Shown: positions 46,109 to 55,660 of the stretch, piece after piece
How positions within the stretch are numbered: the stretch's first letter is position 1
Layout of the letters: each line of letters opens with the position of its first letter
Source of the DNA: Saprospiraceae bacterium
Lineage (GTDB): Bacteria; Bacteroidota; Bacteroidia; Chitinophagales; Saprospiraceae
NCBI GenBank assembly: GCA_016712145.1
Contig: JADJRO010000001.1
Span: forward strand, 2,728,501 to 2,792,500
DNA length: 64,000 bases
Reading direction: 5' to 3'
Made by a program: the position numbers and the translations under genes
The notes under the pieces: model-generated
The model's database searches: none
The model's input: only the letters and a program-made list of their open reading frames with translations
What the model was told of the DNA's origin: nothing

Positions 46109-46182
46109 AAAATTCAATTAAGAATTATAAATTAAGAATTAAAAATTAAAAATCTGATACTTCAATCAGATTCCGGTAAATG

Positions 46183-46248
46183 GCTGGGCTCTAACCAGGG
46201 ACCCTGGCGCTTTGGGCGCCATGCTCTAACCGGCTGAGCTATGGAACC
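46183..46248 (-). pseudogene. tRNA-like pseudogene 2
   Basis: This is a second copy of the tRNA-like pseudogene with the same anticodon arm and T-loop change, 140 bp from the first. The acceptor has one more change (GGTTCCA). A third, shorter trace of the T and D arm words is at 46351-46374. The gaps between copies carry the same AATTAAGAATTA words, so the whole unit was duplicated. Confidence 0.8.
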
Positions 46249-46452
46249 AAAAATCAATTAAGAATTAAAAATTATTGGAGCGCAGCGTAAATCCCGCGTA
46301 CTGGCGGGAAGAATTAAAAATCTGATACGTTAATCAGAATCCGGTAAAATACTGGGCTCTAACCGGCAGAGCCATGTATACATTTCTTTTCCGGACTGCC
46401 CGGTTTGAAATGAGTCGGCAAATTTACATATTTGTAGGTTCTAAGCTAAGGA

Positions 46453-47058
46453 ATGCTCAAAAATATCATCTTCGATTTTGGTAATGTGCTGGTAAACCTG
46501 GACGAACAGGCTACCATGGAAGCACTTATGGCGGTTTTAGATCCTGAAAAAATGGCCGATTTCTTTGAAATGGCCCTTTTCCCATTTGAAAAAGGGCAAA
46601 TCTCAGAAGAAGCTTTTTTTAACCGTCTGCAAAGACGCTCAAAGCAAATACTCGAAGGGGAATATTATTACAGTGCCTGGAATCAAATGATCCTTGATTT
46701 TCCGGAGAACAGAATCCAGATGTTGCGTAAACTTCGATCAAAATACCGGCTATTGCTGATGAGCAATATAAATATTACCCACCTGAGGTATATCAAGAGA
46801 ATGCTTCAATTGCATGATCAAAGTCCTGAATTTGAAACCTTGTTTGATAAGGTGTACCTGTCTTTTGAATGTGGAATGCGCAAACCTGAACTTGAATTTT
46901 TCCAATTCATACTTCAACAAGAACATCTAATTGCTGATGAATGTTTGTTTATTGACGATCGGCAAGAAAATATTGATGCTGCAATTCAATTAGGAATTCA
47001 TACTCATCTTCACAATCCTGCTGATGAAATAGCACGTTCCATTCATTCCATTTTGTAA
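46453..47058 (+). CDS. HAD family hydrolase, subfamily IA
   Basis: The 201-residue protein has motif I as IIFDFGNVLVNLD (Asp8 nucleophile, with Gly in place of the usual second Asp, as in YihX-type enzymes), motif II MSNINITHL near 99, and motif III/IV with Lys in GMRKPELEFF and FIDDRQENIDAA near 165-176. It is probably a sugar-phosphate or nucleotide phosphatase. The gene is followed by recX after 6 bp, suggesting an operon. Confidence 0.9.
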   Translation: MLKNIIFDFGNVLVNLDEQATMEALMAVLDPEKMADFFEMALFPFEKGQISEEAFFNRLQRRSKQILEGEYYYSAWNQMILDFPENRIQMLRKLRSKYRLLLMSNINITHLRYIKRMLQLHDQSPEFETLFDKVYLSFECGMRKPELEFFQFILQQEHLIADECLFIDDRQENIDAAIQLGIHTHLHNPADEIARSIHSIL

Positions 47059-47064
47059 TCAAAG

Positions 47065-47517
47065 ATGTATTCCACAAAAGATAAAGTACTCAAACAACTT
47101 CAACACTACTGTGCATACCAGGATCGCAGCCAAATGGAAGTTGAGCAAAAATTAAAACAATTGCGCGTAGATCCGGAATACACTGATGAGATATTTCTTG
47201 AATTATTAAAGGACGGATTTATAAATGAAGAGCGATTTGCTAAATCGTATGCCCGAGGAAAATTTAGAATCCATCACTGGGGAAAAATTAAAATAACAAC
47301 CTATCTTAAAGCTAAACGAATCGGGGAACCTTTATTATCCATAGCACTCAACGAGATTGATCCGGATGAATATTACGAGCAACTGAAAATTCAACTCCAA
47401 AAAATTTATTCCACTTATAAAAACAAATCAAAAGCTATAAATAATCTAATTTCTAAAGGTTATGAACTTGATTTAATTTATCAGGCAGCAGATGATTTGA
47501 AATTGAAAGCAGAATGA
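47065..47517 (+). CDS. recX: RecA regulator RecX
   Basis: The 150-residue protein is all helical and follows the RecX repeat plan: LQHYCAYQDRSQMEVEQKL near 10-28, LLKDGFINEERFAKSYARGKF near 48-68 (split here only by family wording) and SKAINNLISKGYELDLIYQA near 123-142. RecX binds RecA filaments and modulates recombination. The stop is followed by five CAAT octamers and GTCTATAG blocks. Confidence 0.9.
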   Translation: MYSTKDKVLKQLQHYCAYQDRSQMEVEQKLKQLRVDPEYTDEIFLELLKDGFINEERFAKSYARGKFRIHHWGKIKITTYLKAKRIGEPLLSIALNEIDPDEYYEQLKIQLQKIYSTYKNKSKAINNLISKGYELDLIYQAADDLKLKAE

Positions 47518-47520
47518 GGA

Positions 47521-47620
47521 AAATGCTGCAAAGGTTCAATTTTCCAATGCTACAATGTGAGGAAGTCTATAGATTGGAAGTCTATAGAGAATAAGTCTAT
47601 AGTCTTTAGGAAATGCTACT
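47521..47620 (+). repeat. Octamers and GTCTATAG blocks downstream of recX
   Basis: Right after the recX stop codon the 8-bp units are AAATGCTG, CAAAGGTT, CAATTTTC, CAATGCTA and CAATGTGA (47521-47560). Three GTCTATAG blocks follow. All are in the sense direction of recX. Confidence 0.85.
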
Positions 47621-47719
47621 ATGATTCATTGTTCAAATTTTCAAAGGATAAGTAATAATTAATTACAGGATTGCAGAATTTAGCCATTGCAGCATTTTAT
47701 TATTGCAGCACTTTCTTTG

Positions 47720-47842
47720 GCAAATCCCCTCTAGACCTCGGCGGGACGCCGTCGGTAACTAATTTTATAGTTAGTTTTATTTACTAAAATTGAACCATTG
47801 CAGGTTTGAACCATTATAGAATTTCCCATCAGACTTCATTCC
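47720..47842 (-). repeat. Composite 3' repeat, inverted copy 1
   Basis: Read on the minus strand, this copy matches 17907-18038: an octamer part (CAATGGTT, CAAACCTG), AAATAAAACTAAC, GTTACCGACGGCGTCCCGCC and the AGGGGATTTGC end. The plus-strand stretch before it (47660-47715) also holds 8-bp-phased words on the minus strand (AAATGCTG, CAATGGCT, AAATTCTG, CAATCCTG). Confidence 0.9.
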
Positions 47843-47857
47843 TTAATTTTCTTTAGT

Positions 47858-47988
47858 AGCAAATCCCCTCTGACCTTGGCGTGACGCCGTCGGTAACTAG
47901 TTATATAGTTAGTTTTATTTGTTAAAATTGAACCATTGCAGGTTTGAACCATTGTAGAATTTCTCTAAAGACTTCCTTTCTATAGACT
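47858..47988 (-). repeat. Composite 3' repeat, inverted copy 2, after nadB
   Basis: This copy begins about 8 bp after the nadB stop codon, in the nadB sense direction: GTCTATAGAAAGGAAGTCTT, octamers CAATGGTT, CAAACCTG, CAATGGTT, then AAATAAAACTAACTA and the GACGGCGT palindrome part. It has two changes in the GC-rich core compared with the other copies. Confidence 0.9.
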
Positions 47989-47996
47989 ATAGACCA

Positions 47997-49601
47997 TTAC
48001 AACAAACTACTCTGTTTAAAATCATTTTTTTCCGGATAGTCTGTGGTGTAATGCAAGCCCCTGCTTTCTTTGCGCATGCTTGCAGATCGAGTTACTAAAT
48101 AACCAATGGTAATCAAATTTCGTAACTCACAGAGTGCAGCGGATAAGGTAGTGGTATTATATAAATCCTCAGCTTCCTCATACAATAAATGCAAACGGTT
48201 AAGAGCACGATCAATCCGGACATTGCTCCTGACGATACCCACATAGTAAGACATCACTTCTTTGAGTTCTTTGATACTTTGTGTAATCAAGATCAATTCT
48301 TTTGGATGAGCGGTACCCGTAGCATCCCACTCTGGAATTTTATAATTTATTTTAAGTTGAGAGATTTCTTGTGCAATCGCTTCGGCAATGCGATATGCAA
48401 AAACAACAGCCTCCAGTAAAGAATTTGATGCCAAACGATTTGCACCATGCAAACCGGTACAGGTAGACTCACCGCAGGCATACAAATGGTTTATCGAACT
48501 TCTACCAAATGCATCTACTTTGATTCCCCCGCACATATAGTGGCATGCAGGCACAACAGGAATCATTTGTTTCATAGGATCGATCCCAATGCTTACGCAT
48601 TTTTCATAAATCGTTGGAAAATGATTGACAAATTCTTCTTTGTCTAAATGTCGGCAGTCCAGACAAACAAAATCTTCTCCACGTGCTTTTAGTTCGCTAT
48701 CGATGGCTCTTGCTACAATGTCTCTGGGAGCTAAGGAAAGTCGATCATCGTATTTGTGCATAAATTCCTGTCCATCTTTGGTTTTAAGAATTCCTCCAAA
48801 ACCACGCACCGCTTCTGAAATCAGAAAAGCTGGATTTTCACCGGCTGCCTGGTACAAGGCGGTCGGATGAAATTGTACAAATTCCATATTTTCAACATGC
48901 CCTTTAGCACGATACAACATGGCAATTCCATCGCCGGTAGCAATAATTGGGTTGGTAGTCGTTTTATAGATTTGGCCTGCACCGCCGGTTGCGAGTACAG
49001 TAATTTTTGCCAAATGGGTTTCGACTTCCAGGTTTTGGAGATTGAGTAAATAAGCTCCATAGCATTCAATGTCGGGCATGATGCGCGTTACATTATACCC
49101 TAAATGGTGTTGAGTAATGACATCAATGGCATAATAATGTTCGAGAAGAATTACATTTGGAAAACTGGCTGCTTTTTCTAACAGCGCCCGTTCTATTTCT
49201 GCACCCGTCAAGTCCCGATAATGTAAAATTCGTTTTTCCGAATGCCCCCCTTCCCGTGCCAGATCATAATCTTTATCATTTGGTACCTTATCAAAACGGG
49301 CACCCCAGTCAATCAATTCCTGAACCCGTTGCGGACCTTCTTCGACAACGATTTTTACAATCGATTCATCTGAAAGATCATCGCCCGCATCCATGGTATC
49401 CAAAATATGTTTTTGAAAATCATCTTTGATGCGATCCCAAACAGCTGCAATTCCTCCTTGCGCATAGCGTGTATTGCATTCTTCCTGAGTTGTTTTACTT
49501 ACAACCCGGATTACCAATTCTGGATTCTTTTCAGCTAATTGAATGGCAGTACTTAATCCGGCAATTCCGCTTCCTAATATTAAAACGTCTGATTGAATCA
49601 A
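47997..49601 (-). CDS. nadB: L-aspartate oxidase
   Basis: The 534-residue flavoprotein oxidises L-aspartate to iminoaspartate for NAD synthesis. It has the FAD motif LILGSGIAGLSTAIQLAE at 6-23, YAQGGIAAVWD near 47-57, EFVQFHPTALY near 240-250 and GESTCTGLHGANRLASNSL near 375-393. The C-terminal helical domain is complete. No nadA or nadC is adjacent. The kynU-kmo pair elsewhere in the window may give a second entry to quinolinate. Confidence 0.96.
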   Translation of the reverse strand: MIQSDVLILGSGIAGLSTAIQLAEKNPELVIRVVSKTTQEECNTRYAQGGIAAVWDRIKDDFQKHILDTMDAGDDLSDESIVKIVVEEGPQRVQELIDWGARFDKVPNDKDYDLAREGGHSEKRILHYRDLTGAEIERALLEKAASFPNVILLEHYYAIDVITQHHLGYNVTRIMPDIECYGAYLLNLQNLEVETHLAKITVLATGGAGQIYKTTTNPIIATGDGIAMLYRAKGHVENMEFVQFHPTALYQAAGENPAFLISEAVRGFGGILKTKDGQEFMHKYDDRLSLAPRDIVARAIDSELKARGEDFVCLDCRHLDKEEFVNHFPTIYEKCVSIGIDPMKQMIPVVPACHYMCGGIKVDAFGRSSINHLYACGESTCTGLHGANRLASNSLLEAVVFAYRIAEAIAQEISQLKINYKIPEWDATGTAHPKELILITQSIKELKEVMSYYVGIVRSNVRIDRALNRLHLLYEEAEDLYNTTTLSAALCELRNLITIGYLVTRSASMRKESRGLHYTTDYPEKNDFKQSSLL

Positions 49602-49732
49602 AATTTATACATTAAGATACAAAGGTAAGATTAAAATAATCTTAGCAAACTGAATTCAAAGAAACCAAACTATTTTTTAAAAAAATAAAGAGAAGAGATT
49701 AATATAGAAAACTCATTAAGAAACAAGGGAAA

Positions 49733-51238
49733 TTAATCAACTAAAAATTTTTCAATACCACTGCTGTTCTTAGTTCTATAGCGTAAAAAGTAAATTCCAG
49801 CTTGAAGGGTACTGATATCTATTTCACGAATTGATTGCCCCTGTAAGTTAATTATTGAATTTCCTTCCAAATTTATTATATCGATATGTTCAATATGGGT
49901 ATCATTCAAATTTTTAATATAAATTTTAGAATGTGCAGGGGATGGATTTATTTCTAATTTCTCTGATGCAGAAACGTATTTTGTTGAAACCATTAATGAA
50001 TCGCAATTACTGTTTTTTTCTGAACCCAATCGAAAATTTGGGTAGTAAGGCATTGAAAATGTATTTTGAAATAATAGTGGTAATGCATGTTGTATTACAT
50101 TGCAATTTTTACCTAATAAATCAGGGTATTCAATTATAGTTAAATTAAATATTGGGAGCCTTCCAGTAATGTATATTTTACCATTTGGAGCCAACTGGGC
50201 TGTAAAAAAAACCGTAGGACCATAAATGTCCTGATATCCATCATAAGTTGCTACCACCACATCAGAATTTTTAATATCGCTGACCCACAGATCGTACTGA
50301 TGAATTTTTTCTCGTGAAATAACATACATAAACCTGGAATTGGGAGAAATAGCAACTCCGGCGGTATGATCTTGTGGTATATCTGAATATTGCCAGGATC
50401 TATGATTTGTATAATGCCCTGTACAACGATTAAAATCAAAGAGATGTATTTCACTTTGATTCAACTTATAATTATTCGTATTTATTGCAAAAAACCGGCC
50501 ATCCGGACTAAATACACCCTGTCCTTCTGCTTCGGGTATTTTGTAAGATAAAGAATCAAAATGATGAATTTTAGGTCCTTCGGGAGACATCAAATAGACT
50601 TGCAAAGAGTCGTTACAGGGATTTATTGCAAACCACCAATCCCGTCCATTGGCATGGCGGCAAGCTGCTAGGCTACCCCTCTTAAATGGTCCCCTTCCAA
50701 TTATTTTATTTTTAAAAATAACTTTACCCAATCCATTATTGGCTTTGATATCAATTTTTGTATGGTATAAAAAGGAACCTATGCAATCTTTCCATTTACC
50801 ACCCTGATATTCTTGTTGCATGTGAATCAAATCAACTTCTTCATTTTCTTTTCCTGGGCTAAATACACTAAAAAATGAATTGAGTGATGGATAGCCTTCC
50901 TTACTAAAATCTTTTTGAACTTGACCTGGATTAATATCATTGCCATTTTCCATAATATCCAATTCCTTATTATAAATATGAATTCCATTTGAAAAGTAGA
51001 TAAGTTTTGAATCCAAACTTATACTAGAGACACAGCTTGCAAAATTTATGAATTTTCTAATATAGAAATGTTCAAGTTCATTACCATTAAAATATAAGAA
51101 TTCAGTTCCAAAAGTATCAACTCCAATTGGAAATTCGTTTTTTTTACCAATTGGCCAAATGTTATCTTGAGATAATAAAAGTACAGTATTAAATAACCAA
51201 TATATGGTTAAAATAATATTCAATCCAATATACCTCAT
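49733..51238 (-). CDS. Exported beta-propeller-like protein with T9SS domain
   Basis: The 501-residue protein has a signal peptide (IILTIYWLFNTVLLLSQ). Propeller-like segments are visible: ARDWWFAINPCN-like text near 205 (GRDWWFAINPCNDSLQVYLM), GVFSPDGRFFAINTNNY, AGVAISPNSRFMYVIS and LAPNGKIYITGRL. The end (LEINPSPAHSKIYIKNL, then LQAGIYFLRY) is a T9SS type A domain. Its ATG lies 5 bp after the stop of the upstream beta-helix gene, so both form one transcript and its expression may follow the state of that gene. Confidence 0.82.
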   Translation of the reverse strand: MRYIGLNIILTIYWLFNTVLLLSQDNIWPIGKKNEFPIGVDTFGTEFLYFNGNELEHFYIRKFINFASCVSSISLDSKLIYFSNGIHIYNKELDIMENGNDINPGQVQKDFSKEGYPSLNSFFSVFSPGKENEEVDLIHMQQEYQGGKWKDCIGSFLYHTKIDIKANNGLGKVIFKNKIIGRGPFKRGSLAACRHANGRDWWFAINPCNDSLQVYLMSPEGPKIHHFDSLSYKIPEAEGQGVFSPDGRFFAINTNNYKLNQSEIHLFDFNRCTGHYTNHRSWQYSDIPQDHTAGVAISPNSRFMYVISREKIHQYDLWVSDIKNSDVVVATYDGYQDIYGPTVFFTAQLAPNGKIYITGRLPIFNLTIIEYPDLLGKNCNVIQHALPLLFQNTFSMPYYPNFRLGSEKNSNCDSLMVSTKYVSASEKLEINPSPAHSKIYIKNLNDTHIEHIDIINLEGNSIINLQGQSIREIDISTLQAGIYFLRYRTKNSSGIEKFLVD

Positions 51239-51243
51239 TTATA

Positions 51244-53945
51244 CTACTTATAATTTAAAAACAACTTGAAAAATTTTGAGTCTTTTAAATTCTTAACTAT
51301 TACAAAATTGCTTGGGACTGAATTTAATTTAGACATTAATTGATCCAGATTGTAATTACCTATGTAAATTAATTTGCCATCAATAGTGTAAATTTCAACT
51401 GGAGTGTTTTCAATTAAATTTTGGCTATCTAGAAAGTTGTTAAATATTTTATTTTCTTTAAATCCCGCATGTTTAAATTTAGCAATTTCCACAGGTTCGA
51501 AACATGCATTTTGAGAAGGGACAATGCTATCTCCAAAAAAGTTCAATATATTGGCGGCATTGTAAACCAATTCACCATAAGCCACTGTACAAAGACTGGA
51601 AATAATTGTTAATGTATCAATTTCGGCCGATTCTATATATAGGCTATCTCTATCAATAATTGAGCTCAAAATCTCATAATATTGTTTGTAACGGAATGCC
51701 CAAATAGAAGCTGGACTAAATGAACTAATTTGGCTTTGTAAAGTGACAATATTGGTTTCGAAATCGGTTGTTGCATTTATTAAACTGGTATCAGCACTGT
51801 ATTTTAATTCCAATAAATGATTCCAATTCGTTTCACAATAAATAGAATCCAATTTTAAAGGTCGCTCCGCTAATTTCTCTGAAAGAGTATCACTAAAATG
51901 TAAGTATTCAGATTGAAAAGTTTCATATATATTCCAAAATGTATTTGCAAATAACAATTTACTGATTTCATATTTAATTTCAGACAATTGATACAATTCT
52001 GAGTTTATATTTTCATGAACGTAATTTAATATAGGGGTATCATTCAAATAAATTGTGGAGTCGGTCAAATAATTATAGAACAGATTGAAACGGACTTGAT
52101 TGGCTTGATCAATTCCAAATGTATCATTAAAATTATCCGTAACAACAAAACTATCAAGATTTAAAAATTTATTTATCTTATTCGGAACCCAACTTATATC
52201 ACAATTTGAACCTAAATAGCTTGAACATTCTGTAATATTTGCAGAGTTAATAATATCAAACCACCCTGATTTATTTACATTTATTGGGTGGATGGGGCTT
52301 GAACTATTTTGGACAGTAAATTTTGAACTAAGATAATTTGAATTATTCCCTTCAGCTTTAGCTCCATTAGATCCATTTTGCAACCAAGTGTTGTTACTGT
52401 AATATTGCGGACCAATAATGCCAAATTCACCCAAGTAAAGTCCTTCATAATTTAAACCAGCTTTTATTTCAGTTCCTTTGAGCTCAGCAGTTGACATTTC
52501 ATCAAAAGTGACCCCTTTTTTAGCTTGATTAATAGTATTGCAACAAAATTTATTGTAGCTTCCTGCTTTAGTATTTAGACCATTTGCATATAAATTTGTA
52601 CTTGAAATTGTATTGCCTTTTATTAAAGAGTTTACACTATTAACTAATCTAATGCAGGACCAAGGATCAAACGGTGCATTGCTAGCATATAAGGGGTTTG
52701 CATAGATTGTATTTCCTTCAATTAAAGTGGAATGTGCCCCTTCAACAACAATACCATTATGATTGCCAATAATTGTATTATTCTTTATTTCGATTGAATT
52801 AGTAGCTGTTATATTTCTTATGTAAATGCCCGATGGATCACTATTTACCGGATTATAATAACCGATTTGATTATCATTATGAATTTTAGTGAATCCGCTT
52901 ACAGAATTTCCAAAATTGAAAACATTAATACCGATCAGTCCAAATGCATTATTACTCATTCCAAAAGTGTTCTTCCAAATATTAAAGGCATTCGATGCTA
53001 GCTTACCTTTTTTACTGGTAATATTTATACCATATTTGCAATTTTGGAAATCATTACCGCTTGAATTAAGATACGAATCAAAACTATTAATTCCTGTACT
53101 TGACATTCCATTTAAATAAAAAGTGGACGTTTTAACAAATGCAATTGAGTTTGATTCAGAAAAGATACCAGTTATGCAATTTGTAAAATCACTACCTAAT
53201 ATTGTGGCATTTGTTGAAGCCAGACTTCTAATGCCGGTACGATATCCGCTAAATTCACATCCATAAATAGTAATAAGTGAATTATTGGCATAAATTGCAA
53301 TTGTTCCGTTTGTATTTTGAAGTTGACTATTATTAATGTGAAAATCAGAATTATAAATTGAAATATTATTAAATTGATGATTTGATACAGAAATGGCTCT
53401 TCTGCAATCTATAAATTCGCATTGTGTTACAGACAATTTAAATTCTTGAGGGAGTCCTTGAAAAATGGCTGCAGTCGTACTAGTACCTGCATTTTCAAAA
53501 TAACATAAACTAAAATCGATATTTAATTGTTCATTTAAATTTGAAATATGAATTCCATTCCAATTAGTACTTTCAGCAATAAAACAACAATTTTTAAAGG
53601 ATGCATTATAATAAAGCCATAAATTTCCTGTGGTTGAAAAAGTAAATGTTACATTGTCTACCGAAATTGCATAATCATTTGACAAAGTGCCATTTGTAAC
53701 ATATACTTTTGCATTATTTAAATTTGAAGGTATTCCTACAGTGGAAAAGTCAACTACACCCCCTCCACAGTCAATCTCGAAATCATACCCGTCAGACAAA
53801 TCACAAGTTGTATAAGTTTGTGATTTAAGTTCAGATAATATTAAAAGCAGTAAAGAATTAATTAGAGTTAATTTTAATAACTTCTTAAAGTGTTTATGTG
53901 CGTATGTACGTATGTACGTGTGGACGTGTGGACGTGTATTTTCAT
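51244..53945 (-). CDS. Exported beta-helix protein, probably phase-variable (OFF in this sequence)
   Basis: The main frame (51244-53799 and open further up) encodes a right-handed beta-helix with many rungs (GNTIYANPLYAS, IKGNTISSTN) and a C-terminal sorting-like end (VEIYTIDGKLIYIGNYN) without a clear YPNP. Upstream in the same frame is a signal peptide, KKLLKLTLINSLLLLILSEL followed by KSQ, but no ATG, GTG or TTG precedes it before a stop. The only ATG, at 53943-53945, is out of frame by two bases and is separated from the signal peptide by 8-bp repeats (53901-53938). Removing one octamer joins the ATG to the signal peptide with no stop. I read this as a phase-variable gene. Confidence 0.75.
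53901..53938. repeat. Octamer repeats in the 5' coding region of the beta-helix gene
   Basis: On the plus strand the units are CGTATGTA twice, CGTGTGGA twice, then a partial CGTGTA. The array lies between the ATG (53945, minus) and the signal peptide codons. A unit length of 8 changes the reading frame with each gain or loss. Confidence 0.92.
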
Positions 53946-54181
53946 TTTAGAAATAATTTATTATTTACCAAATTTAATGTAATTATTTTGATTACCAAAT
54001 ATTTTAACATATTTATTTTTTGCTAATATGAATTTTAATGGGATGAATCTCCAAATTAATATGAATTAAAAACTAAAATGGAGTAAGTCAACTATACTAA
54101 GTTTTAAGGCATCCAAAACATATATTAATAATTTTAAAATATCTTTACAGCTCCTTATTAACTTAAATTGGATTCAATTAC

Positions 54182-54784
54182 ATGATTCGCCTCACTGAAG
54201 CCGTTAAACACCTGATCATTATCAATGTCATCTTATTTTTAGCTGCTTCGACCTTGATGGGAGATTACAAGTATTTTTTATACCTGTTTTATCCAGAAAG
54301 TCCAATGTTTAGGCCCTGGCAGCCGATTACTCACATGTTTATGCATGGGAATATCAATCACATCCTGTTTAACATGCTGACCTTGTTTTTTATTGGTCCG
54401 ATGATGGAAAATGATTTGGGGACGAAACGGTTTTTGTCATATTACCTGGCTTGTGGATTGGGAGGTGCGATTTTGCATATCCTTTCTAAGTTCATTTTGA
54501 TCCATTATTTTGGAAATGTAGAAGAAATGAACATTCCGGTAGTTGGAGCTTCCGGAGCTATCAATGGCTTGTTTATCGGATTGGCCTATTTGTATCCCAA
54601 TTTACCGATGAGTTTGATGTTCATTCCCATTCCGATTAAAGCAAAATATCTGGCCCTGTTTTTTATTGGCGGAGATTTAATCTGGGGACTTAGCGGTTAC
54701 AATACCGGTATAGCCCATTATGCGCACTTGGGTGGTGCTCTATTTGGATTTTTAATGCTCCATTATTGGCGAAAAAAATGGTAA
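54182..54784 (+). CDS. Rhomboid family intramembrane serine protease
   Basis: The 200-residue protein has about six membrane segments. The catalytic Ser124 is in GASGAING and His182 is in HYAHLGGALFG. The HMFMHGNINHILFNM block near 51-65 contains the conserved HxxxxHxxxN. It cleaves membrane proteins within the bilayer, and substrates are unknown. The next gene is another rhomboid 3 bp downstream, and an exonuclease-phosphatase family gene follows, so the three form an operon. The upstream 400 bp contain the octamer switch of the divergent gene. Confidence 0.95.
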   Translation: MIRLTEAVKHLIIINVILFLAASTLMGDYKYFLYLFYPESPMFRPWQPITHMFMHGNINHILFNMLTLFFIGPMMENDLGTKRFLSYYLACGLGGAILHILSKFILIHYFGNVEEMNIPVVGASGAINGLFIGLAYLYPNLPMSLMFIPIPIKAKYLALFFIGGDLIWGLSGYNTGIAHYAHLGGALFGFLMLHYWRKKW

Positions 54785-54787
54785 CCC

Positions 54788-55657
54788 ATGTTTGATTCCA
54801 TTTATAAGGATCTCAACTATCGGATTCGAACTGGAGGTTTCTGGTTGCGGGTGATTGTATTGTGTACCTTGGTTTTTATTGCAATCAATTTATTGAAAGG
54901 CTATTTCAGTTTTTCCAATTCGGGTTTTCCCGGGGAAGTCTATTATGACATTATCAACAGCATCAGTTTGTCATCTGACATTTGGCATAATATCAAATTT
55001 CCCTGGGTGTGGATTACTCATGTATTCGTGCACGAAGGCTTTTTTCATTTGCTTTGGAATATGCTGTGGCTATACAGCTTATCCACCATTGTGGAGGATC
55101 TGATTGGTCGAAAACGGGCCATCATTATATTTTTTGAAGCGGCGATTTTTGGTGGTTTGTTTTTCTTGTTAAGTACTCTCGTGTTGCCGTGGTATCAAGG
55201 CATTGAAATACATGCACAGGGGGCTTCTGCAGCGGTTATCGGACTCTTGTTTGCAGCTGCTACCATTTCACCAGATTACGGAATCCGATTGTTACTGATA
55301 GGAAACATACCTATAAAATATCTGGCCTTGGCTGTATTGATTTTGGATTTAGTGTTTGCCAGTCAAAACAACAACAGTGGTGGACATTTTGCACATATTG
55401 GAGGTGCATTTTGGGGATGGGCGTACATCAATTTACTTCGAAAAGGAGTTGCTATGGATAGCTGGTTGGACCTCTTTTCAAAAAGTGCGAGCAAGATGCA
55501 ACAGAAAAGACCTCCTGTTCAAAAGCGTACTCAATTTAAGCCGACAATTTCAAAAGAAGAAAAGATGAATGCCATTTTGGATAAAATTAGATTGCAAGGC
55601 ATTGAAAAATTAAGTCAGGAAGAAAAAGAATTTTTGGATCAATTTGGTAAAGACTAA
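54788..55657 (+). CDS. Rhomboid family protease with C-terminal cytoplasmic tail
   Basis: The 289-residue protein has the catalytic Ser147 in QGASAAVIGL and His203 in HFAHIGGAFWG. The loop HVFVHEGFFHLLWNMLW near 78-94 has the conserved His and Asn residues. About 70 residues after the last membrane segment form a charged tail ending in LDKIRLQGIEKLSQEEKEFL, a motif common in Bacteroidetes rhomboids. It starts 3 bp after the first rhomboid. Having two adjacent copies with different tails suggests different substrates. Confidence 0.94.
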   Translation: MFDSIYKDLNYRIRTGGFWLRVIVLCTLVFIAINLLKGYFSFSNSGFPGEVYYDIINSISLSSDIWHNIKFPWVWITHVFVHEGFFHLLWNMLWLYSLSTIVEDLIGRKRAIIIFFEAAIFGGLFFLLSTLVLPWYQGIEIHAQGASAAVIGLLFAAATISPDYGIRLLLIGNIPIKYLALAVLILDLVFASQNNNSGGHFAHIGGAFWGWAYINLLRKGVAMDSWLDLFSKSASKMQQKRPPVQKRTQFKPTISKEEKMNAILDKIRLQGIEKLSQEEKEFLDQFGKD

Positions 55658-55660
55658 GCG

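Noticed and set aside
46043..46248. Functional tRNA-Leu (CAA) genes
   Set aside because: They lack U33, the T loop is altered and the acceptor 3' strand is missing.
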